Below, piece after piece: positions 8,270-16,047 of a DNA stretch of 47,702 nucleotides (the first letter of the stretch is position 1; each line of letters starts with the position of its first letter). Location of the stretch: the NCBI GenBank assembly GCA_014377785.1, contig JACMOZ010000150.1:1-47702 (forward strand), written 5' to 3'. A program made the translations under genes and the position numbers. The notes below the pieces were generated by a model. That model did not search any database, was not told where the DNA came from, and saw only the letters and a list, made by a program, of their open reading frames with translations. This DNA comes from Aeromicrobium sp. GTDB lineage: Bacteria > Actinomycetota > Actinomycetes > Propionibacteriales > Nocardioidaceae.

Positions 8270-9106
8270 TCAGAGCGAATCGAGAATGGCAAGCGTCCTT
8301 TGCCATGCCTTAGTTGAAGGGTCGATGAGAACAAAATGATCGCCGTCTACTTCGACGAGTTCGGCGCGGGCCCCTGCCGCCTTGGCTGCCTTGACGTAAT
8401 CGATGGACTGGCTGATCGGCACGGTGTTGTCGGACCTGCCATGGACACACCACACAGGGACCTTGAGCGGAATCTGCCTGGTCGGATCGGCCAACACATA
8501 TCGGTTGTCGACTGCACGACCATCGACCGTGCCCCCCATGAACTCCTGAACGGCGTCATTGCCCAGATGCATCGCGGCCGCTGCCGTAAAGTCGAGGATG
8601 CCGGCCTGCGAAATCGCCGCCGTCACCGGGACCTTGGGGTCGGCCCAGTTGCTGCCGGTGAGCGCCGGCCGGGCCGCCGCCCATACACCCAGATGGCCTC
8701 CGGCCGAATGACCGAGCGTCACGACCTTGTCGGTCGCGATGTTCGGAATGTCGGCGAGTTTGTCGATGCCGGTGTCGATGTCATCGAACGTCGTCGGCCA
8801 ACCGCCGCCGTTCTCGATGCGCCGATACTCCAGGTTCCAGGCGATCCAGCCCTTGGCGGCGAGATCTTCGGCCAGCGGCCGACCGAGCGACAGGTCGTAT
8901 TGCGCGTGCCAAAATCCGCCGTGAATCACGACGACGACTCCCCGAGGGGTCCCCTCGGGCCGGAACAATTCGCCGAATTGTGAGGGGTCTTTGCCGTACG
9001 CGATTTTTTCGGAGTCGGTCTTGCTCACGGTTTTGCTGCCCTTCGGGGTGCACGCCGCCACCAGGAAGCCGGCTCCCAGGAGTGTAATCGCGCGACGTCG
9101 ATCCAT
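8270..9106 (-). CDS. Alpha/beta-hydrolase lipoprotein (esterase/lipase, BD-FAE-like)
   Basis: This predicted 278-residue lipoprotein esterase starts MDRRRAITLLGAGFLVAAC. The twin-arginine-like N terminus and the lipobox VAAC at about residue 19 suggest export and lipid anchoring. The oxyanion-hole motif HGGFW (about 64), the nucleophile elbow GHSAGGH (about 129), an acid in GRSDNTVP and a histidine in DGDHF form the catalytic set. This arrangement is typical of alkylglycerol/acylaminoacyl-type esterases. The open frame extends upstream to 9604, but that part is low-complexity and antisense to the next gene, so the ATG at 9106 is preferred. The natural substrate is unknown. Confidence 0.78.
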   Translation of the reverse strand: MDRRRAITLLGAGFLVAACTPKGSKTVSKTDSEKIAYGKDPSQFGELFRPEGTPRGVVVVIHGGFWHAQYDLSLGRPLAEDLAAKGWIAWNLEYRRIENGGGWPTTFDDIDTGIDKLADIPNIATDKVVTLGHSAGGHLGVWAAARPALTGSNWADPKVPVTAAISQAGILDFTAAAAMHLGNDAVQEFMGGTVDGRAVDNRYVLADPTRQIPLKVPVWCVHGRSDNTVPISQSIDYVKAAKAAGARAELVEVDGDHFVLIDPSTKAWQRTLAILDSL

Positions 9107-9137
9107 GCGCCAAGCAAACAGGACGAAGGGCCGGCCC

Positions 9138-9176
9138 GCCATTCGACTGTGCCATTCGGCTGTGCCATTCGACCGG
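9138..9176. repeat. Three tandem 13-bp units
   Basis: Three consecutive 13-base units (9138-9150, 9151-9163, 9164-9176) all begin GCCATTCG and differ at one to three later positions. They lie between two divergent genes, upstream of the lipoprotein esterase. They may be a small expandable repeat or a multi-copy binding site. Confidence 0.6.
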
Positions 9177-9247
9177 GTTGCGCGGGTGTAATCGGGGCAT
9201 CCCGACCCCGATAGAATCAGGCTCAGTCGAGGCGTCAGGAGTGCACG

Positions 9248-10723
9248 GTGAATTCGGAGGACCTCGACACTTACCTGCTCATCGGCTCCGGTGTCCTCGT
9301 CCTGGCGATTCTGGCCGTACGCGTGTCGATGACTGCCGGCCTCCCCAGCCTTCTGTTTTATCTGGGTATCGGGCTCGCCATCGGCAGTTCGGGCCTCGGC
9401 ATCCAGTTTGCCAACGCGGATCTCGCGCTTGCGCTCGGCCTCGCCGCGCTGGTGCTGATCCTCGCCGAGGGCGGTGTGACAACCAAGTGGGACAACGTCC
9501 GCACCTCGATGCGCCTGGGCCTGTTGCTCGCGACGATCGGTGTCACCGTGAGCGTTGTCATCGTCGCGCTGGGCGCCCACTATATCCTCGGCCTCGATTG
9601 GCAACTCGCCGTCCTGTTGGCCGCCGTGACCTCACCGACCGATGCGGCCGCGGTGTTCTCGGTGTTGCGCGCGGTCCCGCTCAAATACCGCATTTCGGGC
9701 GTCCTCGAATCCGAGTCGGGTCTCAACGACGCCCCGATCGTGGTGCTCGTCGTGGCCATCAGCGCCGGAGAACTCGCCGACAAGAGCCCGGCCGAATTCC
9801 TCCTGCTGATCCTGTTCGAGCTCATCGCCGGCGCCGCGATCGGCTTCGGTATCGGCCGCATCGGCGCCTTGATGCTGCGCCTTGTCGCCTTGCCCGCTTC
9901 GGGTCTTTATCCGATAGCGATCCTGGCGTTCTCGGTGCTCGCCTATGGCGCCGCCGCGAGCCTTCATACCAGCGGATTTGCGGCCGTCTATCTTGCGGCC
10001 CTCGTCCTGGGCAACGCCGATCTCCCGCACCGCGCGGCTACCCGGTCCTTCGCCGAGGGCATCGGCTCGCTCGCCCAGATCGGGCTGTTCGTCATGCTCG
10101 GGCTGTTGGCCAATCCCGGTGAAATCCGTGGGTGGCACGTATGGACGGCGATCGCGATGGGCGCGATCCTGACATTCGTGGCCAGGCCGTTGTCGATCCT
10201 GGTCAGTTCGATCGGCCAAAAATACCGGACCGAGGAAAAGGTCTTCATCGCCTGGGCGGGTCTTCGCGGGGCTGTGCCGATCATTCTGGCGACAATTCCA
10301 TTGGCCGCCGGTGTGAAAGGGTCTCGAGACTTGTTCAACATCGTGCTGGTCTTCGTGATCATCTACACGGTGATCCAGGCTCCGACACTTGGTTGGCTAG
10401 CGCGCCGCACCAACGTGCTGACCGATGCCGCCCGCGACGTCGAGGTTGAGGCCGCGCCGCTGGAAAATATTTCGGCCGATCTTCTGCAGATTCACATCCC
10501 GTCCGGCTCGAAGCTCGTCGGTGTGGAGATCAGCGAACTGCGATTGCCTAAGGGCGTTTCAATCTCTCTGGTGGTACGTAACGGCGAAACGCTGGTGCCG
10601 CACCACACGACCCGCATCCAACTCAACGACGACCTGCTGATCGTGTCGCCTCGTGCCGTGCGCGAAGCCACCGAGCAGCGGCTCCGCGACGTGGGCCGCA
10701 AGGGGCGCCTCGCCGGTTGGTGA
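9248..10723 (+). CDS. Potassium/proton antiporter, CPA1 family (NhaP2/CvrA-like)
   Basis: This 491-residue cation/proton antiporter has about twelve membrane segments over residues 1-385. Family blocks include AVTSPTDAAAVFSVL (about 127-141) and GVLESESGLNDAPIV (about 152-166), which carry the ion-binding aspartates, and AWAGLRGAVPI. A C-terminal TrkA_C/RCK_C domain (about 405-480, GSKLVGVEISELRLPKG) is the regulatory module found in NhaP2/CvrA K+/H+ antiporters. The GTG at 9248 follows AGGAG six bases upstream. The likely role is K+ or osmotic homeostasis. It is transcribed alone, divergently from the esterase. Confidence 0.85.
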   Translation: MNSEDLDTYLLIGSGVLVLAILAVRVSMTAGLPSLLFYLGIGLAIGSSGLGIQFANADLALALGLAALVLILAEGGVTTKWDNVRTSMRLGLLLATIGVTVSVVIVALGAHYILGLDWQLAVLLAAVTSPTDAAAVFSVLRAVPLKYRISGVLESESGLNDAPIVVLVVAISAGELADKSPAEFLLLILFELIAGAAIGFGIGRIGALMLRLVALPASGLYPIAILAFSVLAYGAAASLHTSGFAAVYLAALVLGNADLPHRAATRSFAEGIGSLAQIGLFVMLGLLANPGEIRGWHVWTAIAMGAILTFVARPLSILVSSIGQKYRTEEKVFIAWAGLRGAVPIILATIPLAAGVKGSRDLFNIVLVFVIIYTVIQAPTLGWLARRTNVLTDAARDVEVEAAPLENISADLLQIHIPSGSKLVGVEISELRLPKGVSISLVVRNGETLVPHHTTRIQLNDDLLIVSPRAVREATEQRLRDVGRKGRLAGW

Positions 10724-10739
10724 GGCAACCGATGGCGGT

Positions 10740-11255
10740 CTAGCCGACCGGCACGATTGGCAGGCAGAACTGCAGGGTGCGGTCGGACTTGACCGATCGG
10801 GATGCCTTGCTGGCCAAGCCCGAATAGCCGTCGCCGACGATGATGGTCACCCCACTGCCAAGTGTGTCTTTCGGTGCGGCATACCGAGCCTTGTCCTTGA
10901 ATTGCGCGGCGAGGAGTTTGACCTGCGGATCGGCGCGGTCAGAGGTGATGATGGTGACAGTTTTGGTCGCGATGCCACCGGTGTCGTTGCCGATTTTGCC
11001 GCCCAGGAAACCGCGTCGCTGAAGATTGATGTTGACACGGTTGGCAAGCCCGGAGCGTTGACTCGCATTGAACACGTTGACCTTGACGAGGTTGGGGGTG
11101 ACATTCTCACCCGCCTTGACGGTGCGGGCCTCGCACGTCGGTCCGGCTGCGGTCGTCGCGACCGGGGCAGTTACCAGTTTCACGCCGTAGGCAGTGCTGG
11201 CGAGGAACACGACCACGACAGCGGCCAGGGTGAGTTGAGCCGTCGGCCTGTTCAT
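10740..11255 (-). CDS. LytR_C domain envelope protein
   Basis: This 171-residue protein begins MNRPTAQLTLAAVVVVFLA, a signal anchor. It continues into a LytR_C domain from about residue 50, with VKVNVFNASQRSGLANRV and the paired pattern LQRRGF. LytR_C domains occur at the C terminus of LytR-CpsA-Psr proteins and as stand-alone actinobacterial envelope proteins; the ligand is not known. The ATG at 11255 overlaps the stop of the upstream gene as ATGA, which supports this start over a frame extension to 11363. Translation is probably coupled. Confidence 0.75.
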   Translation of the reverse strand: MNRPTAQLTLAAVVVVFLASTAYGVKLVTAPVATTAAGPTCEARTVKAGENVTPNLVKVNVFNASQRSGLANRVNINLQRRGFLGGKIGNDTGGIATKTVTIITSDRADPQVKLLAAQFKDKARYAAPKDTLGSGVTIIVGDGYSGLASKASRSVKSDRTLQFCLPIVPVG

Positions 11256-11554
11256 ACGTGCCTGCCCATCGTGTAGACGCGTGCGTGGACCATATTGCGT
11301 TGCTGGAGGGCGGCGCGAACTGCGCGGTGCAGACCGTCCTCGAGAAACAGGTCGCCTTTCCATTTGACGACGTGGGCGAACAAGTCGCCGAAGTAGGTCG
11401 AGTCTTCATCGAGCAGGTGGTCGAGGTCAAGTTGTGTCTTCGTGGTCACGAGGTCGTCGAGACGCACCTGTGTCGGCGGGATCTCCGCCCAGGCGCTCTG
11501 TGTAAGTCCGTGATCGGGGTAGGGCCGGCCGGCATTCACTCGTTTGAAAATCAC
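11252..11554 (-). CDS. Conserved actinobacterial protein, often labelled VapB-family antitoxin
   Basis: This 100-residue soluble protein begins MIFKRVNAGRPYPDHG and contains IPPTQVRLDDLVTTK and FLEDGLHRAVRAALQQRN. It matches, from memory, a small protein conserved across actinobacteria next to a LytR_C gene. Databases often name it a type II antitoxin of the VapB family, but no toxin gene is adjacent here. The conserved LEDGLHRALRA stretch looks more like a ParB/sulfiredoxin-type nucleotide site than a DNA-binding antitoxin; that is my inference. The GTG at 11554 has TAGACT six bases upstream, indicating leaderless transcription. It forms an overlapping pair with the LytR_C gene. Confidence 0.7.
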   Translation of the reverse strand: MIFKRVNAGRPYPDHGLTQSAWAEIPPTQVRLDDLVTTKTQLDLDHLLDEDSTYFGDLFAHVVKWKGDLFLEDGLHRAVRAALQQRNMVHARVYTMGRHV

Positions 11555-11634
11555 TCCTTCAGTCTAAACGGCGATGACAGAAGTGGCGGTAGCCTTGAAT
11601 TGCGTCCTGAGTAGTGAGTCGACAGGAGGATTCG

Positions 11635-12450
11635 GTGTTCGAATCGCCCCGTTCTGCTGCACGTGGTTCTGTTGCACGGGCAACCCAGTTGGTCGGCAGC
11701 GTTTCGCTGTCCTCGCGTGGCCTCAAACGCGGCGTCATCGAACTCGCCCTCTTGGCCGTCCTCTATGTCGGCTACAGCGCTTCACGGCTGCTCGCGTCCA
11801 ATGACTTCCAGGAGGCCCATGTTCGTGCCGTCGAAATCCTGAATTTCGAGACAACGTGGCGGATCGCCCTGGAGAATTCGCTCAACGACTTCTTCGCCCG
11901 TGACGACTTGGTCGGCCTCTTCGGCAGTTTTTGGTATGCGACGACTCACTACCTGATCACCGCCGCGGCACTCATCTGGCTCTATCGCCGCGGCGCGACC
12001 CAGTATGTGACGGCGAGGCGGGCGCTGGTCGTGGGGACGATCATCGGTCTGGCGTTCTATTTGCTGGTCCCGACCGCTCCTCCGCGCCTCATCGACGGCG
12101 CCTACGTTGACATCTTGCGCCAGCACGCTCAAGCGGGTTGGTGGGACGCCGACGCTTCGGCGCCGCGTGGACTTGGCGGTATGACCAATGAACTTGCGGC
12201 CATGCCCTCGCTCCACGCCGGCTGGGCGTTGTGGGTCGCTCTCGTCCTCATCCGTGCGCAGGTGCGGAAAATCTTTCAAGTCCTGGGGATTCTTTATGCG
12301 GTCGTCACATCGATCGTCATCGTCGGCACAGCTAATCACTGGGTGCTGGACGTGGTGGTCGGTTGGATGGTCGTTGGCATGGGCTTCGCCTTCGTGATGG
12401 CCTGGGAGAAAAGAAGTCCGCTCGTCGCCCACGAGGAACTCTTCAGCTGA
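11635..12450 (+). CDS. PAP2-family membrane phosphatase / inositol-phosphoceramide-synthase-like protein
   Basis: This 271-residue integral membrane protein of the PAP2 superfamily has about six helices. The phosphatase motifs are AMPSLHAGWALW (about 195-206) and GTANHWVLDVVVGW (about 236-249), which hold the two catalytic histidines and the aspartate. The missing canonical first block and the preserved PSLH and H-x3-D pattern match the AUR1/inositol phosphorylceramide synthase-like subgroup. The GTG at 11635 is chosen because AGGAGGA lies four bases upstream; an in-frame GTG at 11614 is less likely. The substrate is probably a lipid phosphate or phosphoinositol acceptor. Confidence 0.78.
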   Translation: MFESPRSAARGSVARATQLVGSVSLSSRGLKRGVIELALLAVLYVGYSASRLLASNDFQEAHVRAVEILNFETTWRIALENSLNDFFARDDLVGLFGSFWYATTHYLITAAALIWLYRRGATQYVTARRALVVGTIIGLAFYLLVPTAPPRLIDGAYVDILRQHAQAGWWDADASAPRGLGGMTNELAAMPSLHAGWALWVALVLIRAQVRKIFQVLGILYAVVTSIVIVGTANHWVLDVVVGWMVVGMGFAFVMAWEKRSPLVAHEELFS

Positions 12451-12453
12451 GCC

Positions 12454-13335
12454 TCACGTCGCACGCGACAACCAGTCGGCGATGGTTTCACCAATGACTT
12501 TGCCCTGATCTTCGGGCAGAAAATGGCCTGCGGCCTTGATCACGTGGAGAGGCTCGGACACCGGGAAAGCCTGTTCCATCGCCCGGCCGGTTGCCTCCAG
12601 CGGAAGGATCATGTCCGAGTCCGCCCACAAGAGCAGGATCGGCCGGCTGTCGGTCGTGAGGGCCTCGACCGCTGCGCGTCCCTCGATTGCTCCCGGCGCA
12701 TCGGGCGTCTGAGGTATGAGCGCGGGCAAGCTACGGGGACCGGCTTTGGACTCTTGTGACGGGAACGGCGCCTCGTATCCTGCGATGATCTCGGGCGGAA
12801 GGTCGGTAACACAGGCCGCATTGACCAGCATGCCGATCGGCAGATCAGGAGTCGCGTCGATGAAATTGCGGAACGCCTGCCAGGCATTGCCCATCTTCTG
12901 ATGACCGGTGAAAAGACCCGAATCCATGATGGCGATGCGCGAAATCCGGTCGGCGATCTCGGTTGTCGCGGCGCGCAGGCCGATCGGCCCGCCCCAGTCG
13001 TGCACCACGAGGGTGACGTCGCTCAGATCGAGTTCTTCGAAGAGCGACACGAGTGAGGCCAGCAGACGGTCATACGTGTACCAATCGTCGGTGGGCTTGT
13101 CCGAACGGCCGAATCCGGGCAGGTCCGGGGCGATGCAGCGGTGTCCCGCGGCGACGAGCGGGTCGATGACCTTGCGCCACAAATAGGACCAAGTGGGTAC
13201 GCCGTGCAGCAAGACGATCGTCGACCCCTCACCCTCGTCGATGTGGGCGAGCCGCATACCCTCCCACTCGCGATAATGAGGCACGAAACCGAAGCTGGGC
13301 AGGTTCTCGAAACGTTCGTCAGGGGTGCGATACAT
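12454..13335 (-). CDS. Haloalkane dehalogenase-like alpha/beta hydrolase
   Basis: This 293-residue hydrolase starts MYRTPDERF, as haloalkane dehalogenases do. It carries HGVPTWSYLWRK (about 44-55), the nucleophile Asp113 with the following halide-binding Trp114 in VVHDWGG, a second acid in LWADSDMILP and the histidine in AAGHFLPED. An aspartate nucleophile rather than serine, with Trp directly after it, separates this family from ordinary esterases. It should cleave carbon-halogen bonds to an alcohol and halide in the cytoplasm; the substrate range is not readable. An upstream ATG at 13353 is possible. The gene is convergent with the PAP2 gene, three bases apart. Confidence 0.8.
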   Translation of the reverse strand: MYRTPDERFENLPSFGFVPHYREWEGMRLAHIDEGEGSTIVLLHGVPTWSYLWRKVIDPLVAAGHRCIAPDLPGFGRSDKPTDDWYTYDRLLASLVSLFEELDLSDVTLVVHDWGGPIGLRAATTEIADRISRIAIMDSGLFTGHQKMGNAWQAFRNFIDATPDLPIGMLVNAACVTDLPPEIIAGYEAPFPSQESKAGPRSLPALIPQTPDAPGAIEGRAAVEALTTDSRPILLLWADSDMILPLEATGRAMEQAFPVSEPLHVIKAAGHFLPEDQGKVIGETIADWLSRAT

Positions 13336-13402
13336 AGACCGATCATGGTCCATAACGCTTTGTTTGGCGGAGGCAAGCCTCCTCATGGCCCGGGGCGCAG
13401 AG

Positions 13403-13445
13403 GGAACCAGCGTGGTCGTCGTCTACGTGACGACACGCTGGCTCC
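13403..13445 (-). terminator. Hairpin terminator of the tRNA-Ser transcript
   Basis: GGAACCAGCGTG and CACGCTGGCTCC form a 12-bp arm pair with one mismatch, extended by GTCGTC/GACGAC inside. The hairpin starts 12 bases after the tRNA 3' end. There is no U-tract, which is common in GC-rich actinobacteria. Confidence 0.55.
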
Positions 13446-13456
13446 TTGCGTTGCAG

Positions 13457-13541
13457 CGGAGGATAGGGGATTCGAACCCCTGAGAGCTTTCACTCAACCC
13501 GCTTTCCAAGCGAGCGCACTAGGCCACTATGCGAATCCTCC
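13457..13541 (-). tRNA. tRNA-Ser (anticodon GGA)
   Basis: The 85-base minus-strand cloverleaf begins GGAGGAT and ends ATCCTCC plus discriminator G. The anticodon loop TTGGAAA gives GGA, which reads UCC/UCU. A long variable arm (TTGAGTGAAAGCTCTCA region) identifies it as serine. The T arm is GGGGTTCGAATCCCC. CCA is not encoded. Confidence 0.93.
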
Positions 13542-13603
13542 GCGGACGAGGCTACCGGTCGGGTCCCGCTTCGTTTCATTCGGGATCGGCCGTTAGGATT
13601 ATG

Positions 13604-13695
13604 GCAGCCCCTCGCGCGGCGGTATCTCACCCAACTCCCCCAGGGCCGGAAGGCAGCAAGGGTCAGTGAGCTCTACTGGGTGCGCGAGGGGTCCT
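13604..13695 (+). ncRNA. ffs: Signal recognition particle RNA, small bacterial (4.5S-like)
   Basis: The conserved SRP RNA apical sequence GGGCCGGAAGGCAGCAAGGG lies at 13643-13662, with the Ffh-binding GGAA tetraloop and the asymmetric loop. The terminal helix is CCCCTCGCGC (13608-13617) paired with GCGCGAGGGG (13682-13691). A TAGGAT -10 element at 13594-13599 places the start near 13606. The ends are estimated from the helix. In many actinobacteria ffs sits just upstream of dnaX; here about 10.6 kb separates them. Confidence 0.93.
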
Positions 13696-13720
13696 TCAAT
13701 TTCCCCCACCCCGTGATGAG

Positions 13721-13764
13721 AAGCCTTATCGGGTTTCCCGGAAAGTTTTGGCCCGATAAAGCTT
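13721..13764. terminator. Inverted repeat between ffs and the acyltransferase gene, probable bidirectional terminator
   Basis: AAGCCTTATCGGG (13721-13733) and CCCGATAAAGCTT (13752-13764) pair over 13 positions with one mismatch and an 18-base loop. It lies between the convergent ends of ffs and the acyltransferase gene. Confidence 0.5.
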
Positions 13765-13780
13765 CAGATCTCGCGAGGGG

Positions 13781-15952
13781 TCAGCGGGTCAGGCGTTCCA
13801 CGGTGCTGGTCAACGGCTCCTCGAGATACGGCGCGAGCGTCGTGACGATGGCCTTCGTCAGGTGGTGGCCGTCGTAGTAGGCCAGCACGCCGCCGATGAC
13901 TCCTGTGCAGCGCGTCGCGGCGCACAGGTGATCATTCATGTCGATGACGGTCGCGCGCGGATCCTTGAGACCGGCGATGGCATGTGCCGTCGGGTCCTCA
14001 CGGATCCAGTCGCTGGCCATGCCGGAGCACGCGGAGAGGTCGTCGGTGTTGCGAGCGACACAGTCGGGGACGTTGCCGATCGTGGTTTCGGGCATCGGCG
14101 TATCGCGCAACACCGCGACATTGACCCCGCTCTCGACGATCGGCTTGAAGTAGTCGCGGAAGCCCTGCTCCCAGATAGGGAGAGCCTCGCGTCGAGTGTC
14201 CGCGCCTTCGGGCAAGCCCCCGCTCGAGTTCGAGGTGAGGACCAGGTCGAAGTCATCGTTCAGCAGCTTGTCCCGCACCCTCTGCCCCCACTCGAAGCAG
14301 CCCTCGGACGCCCTGACGTCATCCCACAGTTCTGGGGCCCAACGCGCCATCGTCGGCGTGCATTGAGAGGCGATGTATGTGGTCACCTTCCAGCCGGCTT
14401 GCTTCGCGATCAGCTCGACGCCCGGCAGCCAATGCGCCGCGTGGGAGTTACCGATGAGGGCAATCGAGACGTCGCCATCGGGGTCGCCGGACACGCAGCT
14501 TCGGGTGCCTTCGAAGGGATCGCGTTGGGGACAGGCGCGCCCATACTCCACAGGCTTCTCGTCCTTGGCCTGGGCAGGCCCGGGAATGACTTCGTCGCTG
14601 GTGGTTGGTTCGCAGCCGGCGGACGGATCCAGGGCACGCACGCCGAAGCACGGATCGCTCCCCAGGCGCTCCTCGAACGTGGCGGCCTGTTGCGACAGGC
14701 GGTTGTCGATCTCCTTCTGCTGGACCACGGTGCCGGCACAGAGGATGGCCATGCCGATGAACGCGAGCACATACGTCGATCGGAGACCCGATTTCGGCAG
14801 CGGCCGGAAGCGGTCCTCGATGTAGGTCTTGGTGAATGCTGCGAGGGCCAAGGTGGCGAGCAGGATGACGAGCTTGTCGAGACGGCCGAGCTCGCCGCCG
14901 CTGACATGTGGCAGCAGCACGATCATGGGCCAGTGCCACAGGTAGACCGAGTAGGAGAGGTCACCGAGAATCTGGGCGGGCCTGTTGGCCAGCAGCCCGT
15001 CTGCGGGAACCGGGTTGCTGGGTGCACCGATGCCGATCAGCAGGGCGACGCCGAGTACGGGTACCAAGGCATGCCAACCGGGAAACGGTGTCGCACCCGA
15101 GTAGGTGAACGCAGAGAACATGATGGCGCCCAGTCCGACCGCGATCGACACCGAACGGGGCACGCCGTATGCGGCGAAGGGCAGGAGTCGTCGCTGTTGC
15201 TGCGCGCGCAGGGTCATGAGGCAGGCGACCAGGCCGCCGACGCCGAGCTCCCAGATGCGGGTGGGCGTGACGAAGAAAGCACTCGCCGGAGTCTGAGACG
15301 TCGCAACGACCGAATACATGAAGGAGATGCCGACGACCGCTCCCAGACCGACCGTTGTGATCTTCAGCGAGTTGAGGCCACGCCGACGGGCGAGCAAGCC
15401 GAGCAGGAGGATCAGGATCGGCCAGGCGAGGTAGAACTGCTCCTCCACCGACAGCGACCAGAAGTGCTGGACGGGGGACGGGACGTCGGCTGCCGCCAGG
15501 TAGTCGGTGGAGGATCCGGCGAGGCTCCAGTTGACGACATACAACGTCGCGGACCTGATCTCGCGGGCGGTTTGTCCCCAGTCCGTCTCGGGCGCGATCA
15601 GGCGGGAGGCGATGAGCGTGACAGCAAGAACCAGGAAGGACGCGGGCAACAGGCGTCGGATTCGCCGAGCCCAGAAGGTCGCGAGTCCCCCGAAGGATGT
15701 TGGTGGTCGGGCGATCAGGTGCGAGGTGATCAGGAAGCCTGAGATGACGAAGAAGATGTCGACGCCGATGTAGCCGCCGCCGAGACGGTTGGGCCACAGG
15801 TGGAAGAGCAGCACGAGCGACACGGCCAGCGCCCGTAGACCCTGGATGTCGGCTCGGAAGTCCGATGCCTGGCGTATCCGGGTCGCCGGGGTCGTGTCGA
15901 TGCGACGACCATCCGCTTCCGCGACTGCTAGGCGCGTCTCGGAGGCAGGCAT
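13781..15952 (-). CDS. OafA-like membrane acyltransferase with SGNH hydrolase domain
   Basis: This 723-residue envelope O-acyltransferase has two parts. Residues 30-410 are an acyltransferase-3 domain with IQGLRALAVSLVLLFHLWP (the family Arg and His) and GVDIFFVISGFLIT, about ten membrane helices. After about residue 430 comes an exported SGNH domain with GNSHAAHW near residue 500 (nucleophile serine) and YYDGHHLT near 690 (Asp/His). Proteins of this layout O-acetylate surface polysaccharides or peptidoglycan-linked glycans. Leucine is mostly CTG/CTC in its first 70 codons, whereas neighbouring genes use TTG often, so it may have been acquired separately. It lies next to the tRNA-Ser/ffs pair. 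The weak Shine-Dalgarno leaves the start slightly uncertain. Confidence 0.85.
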   Translation of the reverse strand: MPASETRLAVAEADGRRIDTTPATRIRQASDFRADIQGLRALAVSLVLLFHLWPNRLGGGYIGVDIFFVISGFLITSHLIARPPTSFGGLATFWARRIRRLLPASFLVLAVTLIASRLIAPETDWGQTAREIRSATLYVVNWSLAGSSTDYLAAADVPSPVQHFWSLSVEEQFYLAWPILILLLGLLARRRGLNSLKITTVGLGAVVGISFMYSVVATSQTPASAFFVTPTRIWELGVGGLVACLMTLRAQQQRRLLPFAAYGVPRSVSIAVGLGAIMFSAFTYSGATPFPGWHALVPVLGVALLIGIGAPSNPVPADGLLANRPAQILGDLSYSVYLWHWPMIVLLPHVSGGELGRLDKLVILLATLALAAFTKTYIEDRFRPLPKSGLRSTYVLAFIGMAILCAGTVVQQKEIDNRLSQQAATFEERLGSDPCFGVRALDPSAGCEPTTSDEVIPGPAQAKDEKPVEYGRACPQRDPFEGTRSCVSGDPDGDVSIALIGNSHAAHWLPGVELIAKQAGWKVTTYIASQCTPTMARWAPELWDDVRASEGCFEWGQRVRDKLLNDDFDLVLTSNSSGGLPEGADTRREALPIWEQGFRDYFKPIVESGVNVAVLRDTPMPETTIGNVPDCVARNTDDLSACSGMASDWIREDPTAHAIAGLKDPRATVIDMNDHLCAATRCTGVIGGVLAYYDGHHLTKAIVTTLAPYLEEPLTSTVERLTR

Positions 15953-15996
15953 GGCTGAAGTCCCCGATCTATCAGACGAAAGGTCCTATCGTTACA

Positions 15997-16024
15997 GGCC
16001 GCGGGTCATGGAGAACCCGCGGCC
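15997..16024 (-). terminator. Hairpin terminator of the acyl-CoA dehydrogenase operon
   Basis: GGCCGCGGGT (15997-16006) and ACCCGCGGCC (16015-16024) form a perfect 10-bp stem with an 8-base loop. It is 23 bases past the stop of the minus-strand operon. There is no U-run. Confidence 0.55.
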
Positions 16025-16047
16025 GATGCGCGGAACGGCGAATGGGG

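Noticed and set aside
9107-9604. N-terminal extension of the lipoprotein esterase to 9604
   Set aside because: The extension is antisense to the antiporter and would bury the signal peptide and lipobox, which mark 9106 as the start.
11252-11554. Type II toxin-antitoxin system
   Set aside because: The gene carries a common VapB label, but no toxin is adjacent; its partner is a LytR_C envelope protein.
13862-15742. Plus-strand open frame (626 codons) opposite the acyltransferase gene
   Set aside because: It is rich in Gly, Arg and Glu and is the antisense of clear membrane helices and SGNH motifs; typical high-GC shadow.
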